DNA of 64,000 nt from assembly GCF_000317225.1 (NCBI RefSeq), contig NZ_AJLL01000008.1:30184-94183 (forward strand). The letters are read 5' to 3'. The translations under genes and the position numbers were made by a program. Position 1 is the first letter of the stretch. Every line of letters begins with the position of its first letter. The notes under the pieces are model-generated. The model searched no databases, had not been told where the DNA came from, and was given only the letters and a program-made list of their open reading frames with translations. Positions 55,842 to 64,000 of the stretch are shown piece after piece. The stretch comes from Fischerella thermalis PCC 7521. Lineage in GTDB: Bacteria > Cyanobacteriota > Cyanobacteriia > Cyanobacteriales > Nostocaceae.

Positions 55842-56930
55842 ATGCTAGATTGTTCTGACCAGCATCTACAAAATTCTCTACTCGATATTGCCGACAATAT
55901 TCAGATCGAGGCTAACTTTTGCATTTACCATCCCAACTATCAGTCTTTTGCTTTGCCCAATCAATTGGCACAAAGATTTCAAAAACATTCCCAAGCAATA
56001 CAGTATAAATATCTCACTTTATTACTCAGAAATTTTATCTACGGTATTTATTACAATGGCTCTTTGCAAAGTGTTTTAGCAGTAAATGCTAAACCTAGCA
56101 ATTTTTTACCCCACAAAAGTTTAGAAAATAATTCCGTCTTGGGGATTGATTGGCAATTGTATGAGCAATTGCACTCTCACAATCACGGTACTGGTTATTA
56201 TGATCCTGGTTGGCAGGTATTGCGACGCGAACCAGATGGCAGTTTAGCCGTGAGTAAAGGCGGTTTGACATTACATATTGAAAGTGAACACCATTTAGAA
56301 CCAATGATCCGGTCTGTTCGGGTTGGCGATTTGATCAATATTTGGATGCCAAAAAATCGCTTGCAAAATGGTTGCTACGTTGCAGTTAGTAATGTTGCCC
56401 AAAAACTAGGAGAGAATCCTGATAGCGATTTGGGAGAAGGACGGATTTACTTTAATATAACTCCAAGCGGAGCGATCGCTCTCATGGAAAGCTTGACGCT
56501 ACAACTTAATACTGCCGGTATTGCATTTAGCTTTCAAGTTCCATATAATCCCTCTGCTTATAGACGCTTTGATTCAGCGGTTCTTTACTTTGAACGCCAC
56601 AACTACTGGTTAGTGCGAGAAGTTTTACAAGCTGTGTATAAACAACAGCAATCTCATTTTTATTCAGAAATTCCCTTATTTACCAAATATTTAGCACCAG
56701 GGTTGAGTTTAGCTGAAGAACCAGCCCAAAAATTTGTTGTTCAAGAAAGTTTTGGCATAAATCGTTGCCAAATTGTTGCTAATGCTTTACTGGAAGCTTG
56801 GCAAAAAGGGCAAAATTCTACCCAACAAAGAATACAAACTATCTGCCAACATTTTGCGCGTTTGGGAATAGATTTACAGCGTCCCTACCTTAACCCTAGT
56901 TCTGAGGATGTGTATATTCCTTTAATGTGA
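55842..56930 (+). CDS. HopA1 effector family protein (putative phosphoSer/Thr lyase)
   Basis: 362 residues. The central part has GTGYYDPGWQVLRREPDGSLAVSKGGLTLHI, then GDLINIWMPKNRLQNGCYVAVSNV, GRIYFNITPSGAIALMESLTLQLN, and a C-terminal PLFTKYLAPGLSLAEEPA, SFGINRCQIVANALLEAW, which I recognise as the HopA1 family. Homologues LxmY, CaoY and TvaD cooperate with an APH-like kinase to form dehydro-amino acids. It is co-transcribed with the kinase (34 bp gap). The catalytic residues cannot be assigned from sequence alone. The original HopA1 is a type III effector, but no such system is here. Confidence 0.85.
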   Translation: MLDCSDQHLQNSLLDIADNIQIEANFCIYHPNYQSFALPNQLAQRFQKHSQAIQYKYLTLLLRNFIYGIYYNGSLQSVLAVNAKPSNFLPHKSLENNSVLGIDWQLYEQLHSHNHGTGYYDPGWQVLRREPDGSLAVSKGGLTLHIESEHHLEPMIRSVRVGDLINIWMPKNRLQNGCYVAVSNVAQKLGENPDSDLGEGRIYFNITPSGAIALMESLTLQLNTAGIAFSFQVPYNPSAYRRFDSAVLYFERHNYWLVREVLQAVYKQQQSHFYSEIPLFTKYLAPGLSLAEEPAQKFVVQESFGINRCQIVANALLEAWQKGQNSTQQRIQTICQHFARLGIDLQRPYLNPSSEDVYIPLM

Positions 56931-56948
56931 GAAGAAAGCCAAAATCTT

Positions 56949-57722
56949 TCACAATAGTGTCATCACACATAAAAACAAAGCTTCTGTCCATTCTACAACA
57001 GCACCATAGGTATCACCAGTATGCCCGCCTAGTTTGTGATTAAACCAGGCTCCAACACTTATTGCGATCGCAATTCCAGCAAGTATCATTACTGTGGCAA
57101 AAAAGATTTGATGTCGGTTGAGGAAAATTTGCCAACCACTCACAGCTATTAATAAAAATAGGGTCGGTAGCCAATCTTTGTATGAACGAATAGCCTGTTT
57201 ATGAAAAGCACCCTTACCAGTAGGTTTCAAGTAAGGGTAGCGGGCTATTGCCATAATTTGTCCCCATCGCCCCCACCCAGCAGCTGCCATGAGAATTAAG
57301 CAACGATTGTGTTCTAGATCTGTGAGTGCAGTTGTTTTAAGTAACACCAAAGCGATCGCCGCCATTGCCCCAAATGCACCTGTTGCGCTATCTGCCATCA
57401 CTTCTAGTCTCCGCTTGGGATCACCCACAGCTAACCCATCTGCGGTATCCATTGCTCCATCTAAATGCAGTCCTCCAGTAATCGCAATCCAAGCACATAC
57501 TACTAAGGCACTACGGGTTAGTACTGGCACACCTAAATAAATCATCAAAGTATCAAATAACCCTAAAATTCCTCCTATCATTAGTCCAATGACAGGGGCA
57601 AAACGGGCTACTCCTTGGAAATCCCAAGCATACATATATGGTACAGGAAGTACTGTATAAAATACAACGGCACTTGTGATACCAAATAGTAGTTGTTTCC
57701 ACCACTGACACTTGTGACTCAT
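56949..57722 (-). CDS. cobS: Adenosylcobinamide-GDP ribazoletransferase
   Basis: 257 residues with six or seven membrane helices. Last step of cobalamin synthesis: joins AdoCbi-GDP to alpha-ribazole. The signature [36 protein letters not shown] contains the D-G-x-x-D-x-x-D-G metal site. [17 protein letters not shown] near the end is also conserved. Convergent with the HopA1 gene (18 bp apart). No other cob genes nearby. Confidence 0.94.
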   Translation of the reverse strand: MSHKCQWWKQLLFGITSAVVFYTVLPVPYMYAWDFQGVARFAPVIGLMIGGILGLFDTLMIYLGVPVLTRSALVVCAWIAITGGLHLDGAMDTADGLAVGDPKRRLEVMADSATGAFGAMAAIALVLLKTTALTDLEHNRCLILMAAAGWGRWGQIMAIARYPYLKPTGKGAFHKQAIRSYKDWLPTLFLLIAVSGWQIFLNRHQIFFATVMILAGIAIAISVGAWFNHKLGGHTGDTYGAVVEWTEALFLCVMTLL

Positions 57723-58158
57723 AGTAGTTACGCTAGTTGTTAGTTATTACTCTCATGACAAGTGACAATGACGCTCCTAATTTCGGCACAAACCTTAAAT
57801 TCCTCTTTAAAAATTTAAATAAGATTTACCAGTGTGGGTAACTTCACCAAAAAATTTTGTTATGCTTATCTCAGTGAAATATTTGGCAATTAGTATAAAA
57901 AAGTACTTTAAAACTATGTAATAAATAGAAATCATGAACTAGATACACTAGGACTGGTCACAAAAGCAATAGGAAAATATTAAAACTTGCTTTTCTGGCG
58001 TTTTGTCAACAAAAAATAATTTATTGTGCCTAATTAGGCGATCACCCTACAAAATTGATCAATACTTAGATAATTATTAAATAGTAGGCGTCAATCAGCA
58101 AGGATAATCAACTGTTTAGCTATGTAGTTTTCATCTACACTCCGAAAGCCATTGGATT
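57723..58158. other. Intergenic region, nothing recognised
   Basis: 435 bp, AT-rich, with divergent promoters presumed for cobS and the gene at 58159. No hairpin or repeat of note. Confidence 0.5.
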
Positions 58159-58611
58159 ATGAGTCACCATCTACCCGAAAGCAAGATACCAGCTCCATGC
58201 ATCATCAATACAGGTGTGGTTGTCAACAAGCTCGATATGCGGCGATTACTGACAGATTTGGGTCGTGTTCGCTATTCCTACACCCAAGACGGTGAGTGCA
58301 AGAGCGACGGTGAAGGGAATGTGATGGAAGTATTTGCCAATCCACAACGCTCTACCCTCGTTGCTAACCACGCCCTTTATCTCAACGTTTGTAGTTTCGA
58401 TTACTTGGAATTAAAACAGTCACCACAAAAAGAAACTTACTTTGACTTAATACAAGAAGGAAGTTGTCTGCGCTTGATTCCTCTTTCTACCCCTATGCAA
58501 GAGCGACACGAGCGTTTCTTAAATGTCAGCGCCATAGAAGCAATGATGGAACAGGTTCTCTCAGCGAGGTGGGATGCAGAAATTGACGATGATCCTTGTG
58601 ATCCGTTTTAA
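58159..58611 (+). CDS. Conserved-looking hypothetical protein
   Basis: 150 residues, soluble, ending in acidic EIDDDPCDPF. Reads as a genuine folded protein (IINTGVVVNKLDMRRLLTDLGRVRYSYTQDGEC, then LVANHALYLNVCSFDYLEL), and it is likely a cyanobacteria-restricted family, but I do not recognise it. No catalytic motif is apparent. It precedes tgt by about 160 bp. Confidence 0.65.
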   Translation: MSHHLPESKIPAPCIINTGVVVNKLDMRRLLTDLGRVRYSYTQDGECKSDGEGNVMEVFANPQRSTLVANHALYLNVCSFDYLELKQSPQKETYFDLIQEGSCLRLIPLSTPMQERHERFLNVSAIEAMMEQVLSARWDAEIDDDPCDPF

Positions 58612-58748
58612 GCTGCTGCGTACTTGAGGTGTTACAGGCTTAACCGCAGCAACTGTTGCTATATTGAAAGCTTTAGGGGCGGTAGAAGATACAGTTATCA
58701 AACTCAAGCTATAGTTATGTTTGATTAAGTTCACCAAACTTAGCTTAA

Positions 58749-59885
<1,137 letters not shown>

Positions 59886-60151
59886 AACCTCAATTCAGTA
59901 ATCTTCAAATTTCAAGGGAAGGAAGATAGGGGGAAAAGGAGGAAAAGGGGATAGTTAGCTGAGTATGGCGTCGAGATTAGGGAAGGGATGTGAATTTTTT
60001 GTTGAAATTCCAATCAAGCGTTAGGCATAACCCAAAAGTTTTTATTATCAAACAGATAATTAATAACCAATGACTAATTACTGATGGCTATCCCGTGTTA
60101 AGATATTTCTCAATTCTGAAAGCTGTGTTGGATAGGTGGATTTAAACAAAA

Positions 60152-60289
60152 ATGGAAATAGCACTATTATTAGCAAAACTGCCTGAAGCATTCCAAATTT
60201 TTGATCCTTTGGTAGACGTTCTCCCGCTCATTCCCTTATTCTTTTTGCTCTTAGCTTTTGTTTGGCAAGCAGCCGTGGGTTTCAGGTAA
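60152..60289 (+). CDS. psbK: Photosystem II protein K
   Basis: 45-residue precursor: [45 protein letters not shown] (given only as family pattern; the mature form begins KLPEAF). Processed single-helix subunit of the photosystem II core on the CP43 side. The KLPEAF...[28 protein letters not shown] pattern is unmistakable. Located 266 bp after tgt. Confidence 0.97.
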   Translation: MEIALLLAKLPEAFQIFDPLVDVLPLIPLFFLLLAFVWQAAVGFR

Positions 60290-60488
60290 ATTAATCAATC
60301 TATCTATTTTTGAAGAGACAGGCGTTTTGCCTGTCTTAATTTTTGCCAAAGCTATGTTTACAAAATTTTTTAATTATTAACATTTTGTTAAATTAATTAG
60401 TAAACTAATATAAAAAGAAAAGATTTCACCAAGTCAGATAAAAATTCGGTCTTAGCATTCAGGCAAACAGTCAACGAGGTATAAGGCT

Positions 60489-60788
60489 ATGGGAAACATC
60501 AAATTCGTGAAAGAGAATAAAGAAATTATTGCTGCTGATGGTGCTAATTTACGGCAAAAAGCCTTAGAAAACGGCATAGACATCTATAAACTTTGGGGAA
60601 AAATGATGAATTGTGGTGGCTACGGTCAGTGTGGCACCTGTATTGTGGAGATCATCGAAGGACGGGAAAATTTATCACCACCTACCCAAGCAGAAAACCG
60701 CTTCTTAAAGAAAAAGCCTGCAAACTACCGACTTGCCTGTCAAACGGTGGTTAATGGCCCAGTAAGTGTAGTGACAAAGCCTGAATAG
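60489..60788 (+). CDS. 2Fe-2S ferredoxin-type protein
   Basis: 99 residues. Cysteines [15 protein letters not shown] plus a distal RLACQTVV Cys form the plant-type 2Fe-2S site (C-x5-C-x2-C-xn-C, with the first spacing C-x4/5 altered from petF). The acidic surface of photosynthetic ferredoxin is reduced and the N-terminus is basic, so it may be a specialised electron carrier rather than petF. It lies between psbK and psbM. Confidence 0.88.
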   Translation: MGNIKFVKENKEIIAADGANLRQKALENGIDIYKLWGKMMNCGGYGQCGTCIVEIIEGRENLSPPTQAENRFLKKKPANYRLACQTVVNGPVSVVTKPE

Positions 60789-60896
60789 AATTGTCAGCAT
60801 TCATTCTTATAAATGACAAATTACAAATGACTCAGCCAAGCCATGATGATGGTATCCTAAAAATGTTGACTGGAATCTAAGAGAGGCTTTCTTACT

Positions 60897-61013
60897 ATGC
60901 AGGTTAATGACCTGGGGTTTGTAGCCAGCATTCTATTTGTGCTGGTTCCTGCTGTTTTTTTAATAATTCTTTACATTCAAACAGCTAGCCGCGAAGGTAA
61001 AAAAGATAGTTAA
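60897..61013 (+). CDS. psbM: Photosystem II protein M
   Basis: 38 residues: [20 protein letters not shown], then [19 protein letters not shown] single-helix photosystem II subunit at the dimer interface. The MQVNDLGF start and the TASR tail are family hallmarks. A terminator follows within 30 bp. Confidence 0.97.
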   Translation: MQVNDLGFVASILFVLVPAVFLIILYIQTASREGKKDS

Positions 61014-61042
61014 TGCTTTGTGTATTTTGTGTATAAAATAAG

Positions 61043-61072
61043 AAACCCTTACATATTATGGTGTAAGGGTTT
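61043..61072. terminator. Bidirectional terminator between psbM and the Usp gene
   Basis: AAACCCTTACA (61043-61053) and TGTAAGGGTTT (61062-61072) with an eight-base loop, followed by TTT. It serves psbM and, on the other strand, is 49 bp past the Usp stop. Confidence 0.9.
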
Positions 61073-61120
61073 TTTACAATTGTTCAGTTATCAACTGTTA
61101 GCTGTTAACTGATCACTGAT

Positions 61121-61972
61121 TTAAGCAGCAGCAGTTCGTGCTAACAAAACTGGACAAGTTGCATTAATCCTGACGTAATCAGACAAAGAAGAACCCAAAA
61201 GTCGGTCTAAATCAACAAAACTCTTAGCAATAGAAGGACGGCGATCAGGAGAACCAATTAACAAAAGATCTACGTTTAATTCTTCTGCCAAGCGACAAAT
61301 TTTTTCACCAGGTTTACCCATACTTAACACACAACGAGGTTGCACCCCCTGTTTCTTCGCTTCCGCAGCAGCAGCTGCTAAAACAGGGTGCTGCTCAGGA
61401 GTAACCTGGGTTGATGTAGGCTCACCTCCCAAATCTGTAATCACATGTGTTAAGATTAGCTCACCGCCCTTAATGTCTCGAATCAAAAATAGAGCCAGAT
61501 TCAGGCAGTGTTTTGACGCATCGGAATTGTCCATTGCTACCATAATGCGCTTAATATTTTTGACATAAATGTCATCTTTTACTAGCAACATTGGGCGAGA
61601 GGACAATTGAAAAACGTATTGGCTTACTGAATTTGCTAAGATCGATTGCAGACGCTTAAGTCCACGAGAACCCATAATAATTAAGTCTGCATCAATTTCA
61701 TCTGCTACTTGACAAACCACATCCTTTGGTTCACCTTGTCGCAAAATAGAAGAGACTTGGCTAGGATTTAAAGCTAAAGACTGAATCGCATTAGCCAGGA
61801 TTTTCCCGCCTTCTTCCCACTTCATTGTCATAGACTCGGCGGTGCTTTGTGGTGGAACAACGTGTAATACTGTAACTTTTGCCTGCTGAATTGATGGCAG
61901 TTCCTTCAAAGTTTTAAGCATCTCTTCCGCGTGTCCCAATCCAGAGACAGCAATCAAAATGTTTTGTATCAT
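61121..61972 (-). CDS. Tandem universal stress protein
   Basis: 283 residues made of two Usp domains (about 1-135 and 140-283). Repeat 1 has NILIAVSGLGHAEEML and LIIMGSRGLKRLQSILANSVSQYVF (G-x2-G-x9-G-S/N-like ATP site), repeat 2 has KRIMVAMDNSDASKHC and LLLIGSPDRRPSIAKSFVDLDRLLGSSLSDYV. Repeat 2 has an altered ATP loop. Tandem Usps occur in cyanobacteria under stress control. No partner gene. Confidence 0.92.
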   Translation of the reverse strand: MIQNILIAVSGLGHAEEMLKTLKELPSIQQAKVTVLHVVPPQSTAESMTMKWEEGGKILANAIQSLALNPSQVSSILRQGEPKDVVCQVADEIDADLIIMGSRGLKRLQSILANSVSQYVFQLSSRPMLLVKDDIYVKNIKRIMVAMDNSDASKHCLNLALFLIRDIKGGELILTHVITDLGGEPTSTQVTPEQHPVLAAAAAEAKKQGVQPRCVLSMGKPGEKICRLAEELNVDLLLIGSPDRRPSIAKSFVDLDRLLGSSLSDYVRINATCPVLLARTAAA

Positions 61973-62675
61973 TTTCGCCTTCCGTAGCTTCTAGTTGTTT
62001 GCTCTCTAGTAATTGGCTCAGCTTTAACTTTCACCGCCTGCTAAATTACGTAGTCCATGGTCAATAGTTAATCATCAATAGTTCCTGATTAATTGTTAAC
62101 TGCAATGAAGAACTAGCAATTAACATCGTAAGAATTACTTATTTTGATAATTAACTCTTGACTAAATCTTATTTTTGTTGATACCCAGTGACGTAGTTTC
62201 TCAACTAGGCTATTGATAATTTAGCTTACTCTTAATTCTGCACGATGAGCTTAATGAATGGTTATGAATTTTATCACTTTTAATCTATGTTTACGCTTTT
62301 TAATTAATCTCTTGTTAAGTATTGCTAAGACAGTCAGACAATTTTGGATTTTGGATTGATCCTTGGGATCAATCCGCCTTTTTAGGAATTTTGAATTGTG
62401 GAAATTGAAAAATTTTTATTTTCAATAGATTACTTAATAAACCAGATGTTTTGATTGACAAAATATAATTGTGCTGTTAGTTATTTTTCTATATATTAAA
62501 AAGACTCATTAATAAATTTTACTTAATTATGCTATGGAATTTTCTTATTCAAAAATTTTAGTATTTTTTCTGTTACGAAATTTTTTGTCTAGACCTAAAA
62601 AAATAGGGGTGTAGGGAAAAACATCTCTCCCCTTACACCTGCCCTACAGGGAATTAGTTAATTTCAATATAGATA
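61973..62675. other. Intergenic region with hairpins
   Basis: 703 bp without a gene. A hairpin at 62353-62375 (GGATTGATCC / GGATCAATCC) is followed by GCCTTTTTAG and could be a terminator. Another at about 62608-62650 (GGTGTAGGG / CCCCTTACACC) lies just after the DUF928 stop and may end that gene. Confidence 0.55.
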
Positions 62676-63485
62676 TTAGCGTCGAGGACACTGTTGGTAG
62701 AAAGGCTGTTTAGCTAAGTAATCTAACTCGACCTGCTGTAACAAACTTGTCCAAATATCAGAAAGTGTGGTATCTGATGGGTTGCAGGCGCGTAACTCTG
62801 CAACTGTTGCTAGTACATCAAACCATAGACCTTGTGCAGCATAGACAGAAAGGCGTTCCCTTAAACTTGATCGCTTTAACTGATTAGCCAGATTATTACT
62901 GATATTCACCCGTTGCACCCAACCATGGACACTAATAACAGAACGGGGAGAAGGGTCTTGTATATCACAAACAATAGAGACAGACCACTGATAAGTTTGG
63001 TTGATTGCCAAAGGTGGAACCTTACCATTGTTAGGTAGAGCCAAACTCGTGATCCTGGCCTGAGTGTTGGGTTTAAAGTTCGTTTGATACACTAAAGTGC
63101 GTGGACGCAGTTTTTCATCTACTTTGTAGAGAGAAAATAGGATCGTTTGAGCGGTATTGTCAGGTGTGTACCAGAAAAACTTAGGATACGCAGCAGTTGT
63201 CAATCCTAGATTAGTTGATGGTAGTAGTAAAACTATAAGCGGTTGATCGCCAAAAAGACAGCCGCCTCTGCGTGTGCTACCGTTTTCCCGACGTCCAGGA
63301 AGAGTTTTTATCGGAACCTTTACCTGGACGCTACCACTTTGCTGATTGCGGTTGTTGACCCGATTCTGTTTACTTGGGGTTTGTGGTTTAGCAATTGTCT
63401 GTGTGAAAGCTACCGAGGGTGAAGCACACACAATTAAATTTAAAAGCAAAGACAGGCTAACTTTTAAGTAATTTGGGTGATACAT
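62676..63485 (-). CDS. DUF928 family secreted protein
   Basis: 269 residues. An N-terminal hydrophobic segment (SLSLLLNLIVCASPSVAFTQ) is a signal peptide or anchor. A basic Asn/Gln-rich linker follows, then the DUF928 domain (GRRENGSTRRGGC, PLIVLLLPSTNLGLTTAAYPKFFWY, INQTYQWSVSIVCDIQDPSPRSVISVHGWVQRV). DUF928 is mostly cyanobacterial and often sits near CHASE2 or CHAT genes, none of which are in view. Function unknown. Confidence 0.85.
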   Translation of the reverse strand: MYHPNYLKVSLSLLLNLIVCASPSVAFTQTIAKPQTPSKQNRVNNRNQQSGSVQVKVPIKTLPGRRENGSTRRGGCLFGDQPLIVLLLPSTNLGLTTAAYPKFFWYTPDNTAQTILFSLYKVDEKLRPRTLVYQTNFKPNTQARITSLALPNNGKVPPLAINQTYQWSVSIVCDIQDPSPRSVISVHGWVQRVNISNNLANQLKRSSLRERLSVYAAQGLWFDVLATVAELRACNPSDTTLSDIWTSLLQQVELDYLAKQPFYQQCPRR

Positions 63486-63820
63486 TCAGGTTAAGAATTT
63501 ACAACTGTCTCACCAAAGACGGTATCCACCTAGGTTCAGACGTAATTGATTTACTCTCGTTCCCACGGGAAATTACAGGTGTTGCAGTACGGTTCGGTTC
63601 AATGAAAATAATGCTGTTGCACCACTGTTTTATTTCCATTGTGATTGCTTTGCATAGCTGATACTTTAATTTTGTGGAGACAAAAAGCGGGTAGTCCTCC
63701 ATAAACCTACCTACTTATACTTCTGCGCCATACCCGGAGCTTTGTGTATTTTTCACCTAGCTCCTTTTCTATACTTTTGCTGAACCGATATCGCGCCTTC
63801 ATGGACTAAATAGAATTTCT

Positions 63821-63882
63821 CTTTGAGTCCATTGGAAGAGGACTTAAGCTTTCAGACTTGCAATTTATTTCGAGGCGGGATA
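63821..63882. repeat. Dispersed repeat, second copy (of 21655-21716)
   Basis: TTTGAGTCCATTGGAAGAGG then ACTTAAGC, ending AATTTATTTCGAGGCGGGATA. It aligns over its length with 21655-21716. It lies in the 63486-64000 tail, which has no supported gene. Confidence 0.65.
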
Positions 63883-63942
63883 GATACACTGCACCAAGAT
63901 TTGTATATACACCGTAGCCGTTTCAGGGAGGAATTGACACTC

Positions 63943-63963
63943 CCACACCTTGAAGGTGTGGGA
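63943..63963 (+). mobile_element. Possible end of an IS200/IS605-type element
   Basis: CCCACACC and GGTGTGGG form a hairpin with a short loop, followed by ATTCTTG. This resembles the right-end hairpin of cyanobacterial TnpB-carrying IS605-type elements. The element itself would lie beyond the window, or only a relic remains. Confidence 0.35.
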
Positions 63964-64000
63964 TTCTTGTTTCAACCAGTCAACTTGTCTAGAGGAGTTT

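Noticed and set aside
63473..63702. Short frames at the window end
   Set aside because: They overlap each other on opposite strands and have no recognisable content or start signal.

Overview
The window is chromosomal DNA of a filamentous cyanobacterium, probably of the Nostocales. Direct signs are psbK and psbM, a ferredoxin-type sulfite reductase, the carotene cis-isomerase CrtH, many cyanobacteria-restricted families (DUF3611, DUF928, Mo-nitrogenase C-terminal, lipid-A-disaccharide-synthase-related), abundant GCGATCGC (HIP1) octamers, and intergenic heptamer repeats of the TTGTTGG or GGGTAAT type. Genus and species cannot be read from the sequence.

Layout. 1-7100: 5' part of alaS (minus strand, cut by the window edge), a small HMA metallochaperone, a long intergenic stretch with a candidate structured RNA, a diguanylate cyclase, an HEAGH membrane peptidase, a VOC protein, the ribosome-assembly GTPase RbgA and a small membrane protein. 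7.9-15.5 kb: an ethylene-receptor-like histidine kinase, PcrA helicase, a transposase remnant, a fatty acid hydroxylase-type protein and an MFS transporter. 15.7-25.5 kb: a DUF697 GTPase, a HAMP histidine kinase, an LpxB-related protein, a phytol-kinase-like protein, an RmlD-like reductase, a Uma2 protein, ObgE and a TerB/Mo-nitrogenase-C protein. 25.7-34.7 kb: a glutamate-cysteine-ligase-like enzyme, sulfite reductase, a beta-barrel protein, DUF3611, YggT, Upp and CrtH. 35-41.8 kb: an S8 protease, a VTE6-like kinase, and a foldase plus a cNMP/C39-like ABC exporter. 42.3-50.2 kb: a second candidate structured RNA, a ribbon-helix-helix protein, a minus-strand PAS kinase / CheR / CheB / CheB cluster, a GNAT enzyme, a kinase remnant and MiaE. 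50.7-64 kb: an amidase, a three-gene membrane/YtxH/DUF948 set, an APH-like kinase plus HopA1-family pair, CobS, Tgt, PsbK, a 2Fe-2S ferredoxin, PsbM, a tandem Usp protein and a DUF928 protein.

How genes work together. Several groups look functional as units: the APH-like kinase and HopA1-like protein (34 bp apart) match the kinase/lyase pair used in class V lanthipeptide and thioviridamide-type RiPP pathways; CheB, CheB, CheR and a histidine kinase form a receptor-less methylation/signalling cluster; a PpiC/SurA-like foldase overlaps the gene for a type I exporter whose C39 domain lacks its catalytic cysteine; a VTE5-like and a VTE6-like protein could make up a phytol salvage route, in the same window as the isoprenoid enzyme CrtH; tgt-psbK-ferredoxin-psbM is a photosynthesis-linked stretch.

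The most distinctive structural feature is a family of short palindromic repeats. One perfect 28-bp copy sits in frame inside the alaS coding sequence; others lie between genes. A second repeat pair (15.6 and 34.8 kb, inverted) and a third (7.9 and 49.5 kb) sit next to gene stubs (a cyclase tail and a kinase tail), suggesting that repeat insertion or recombination has eroded genes here. All functional calls were made by reading translations; no database search was run.
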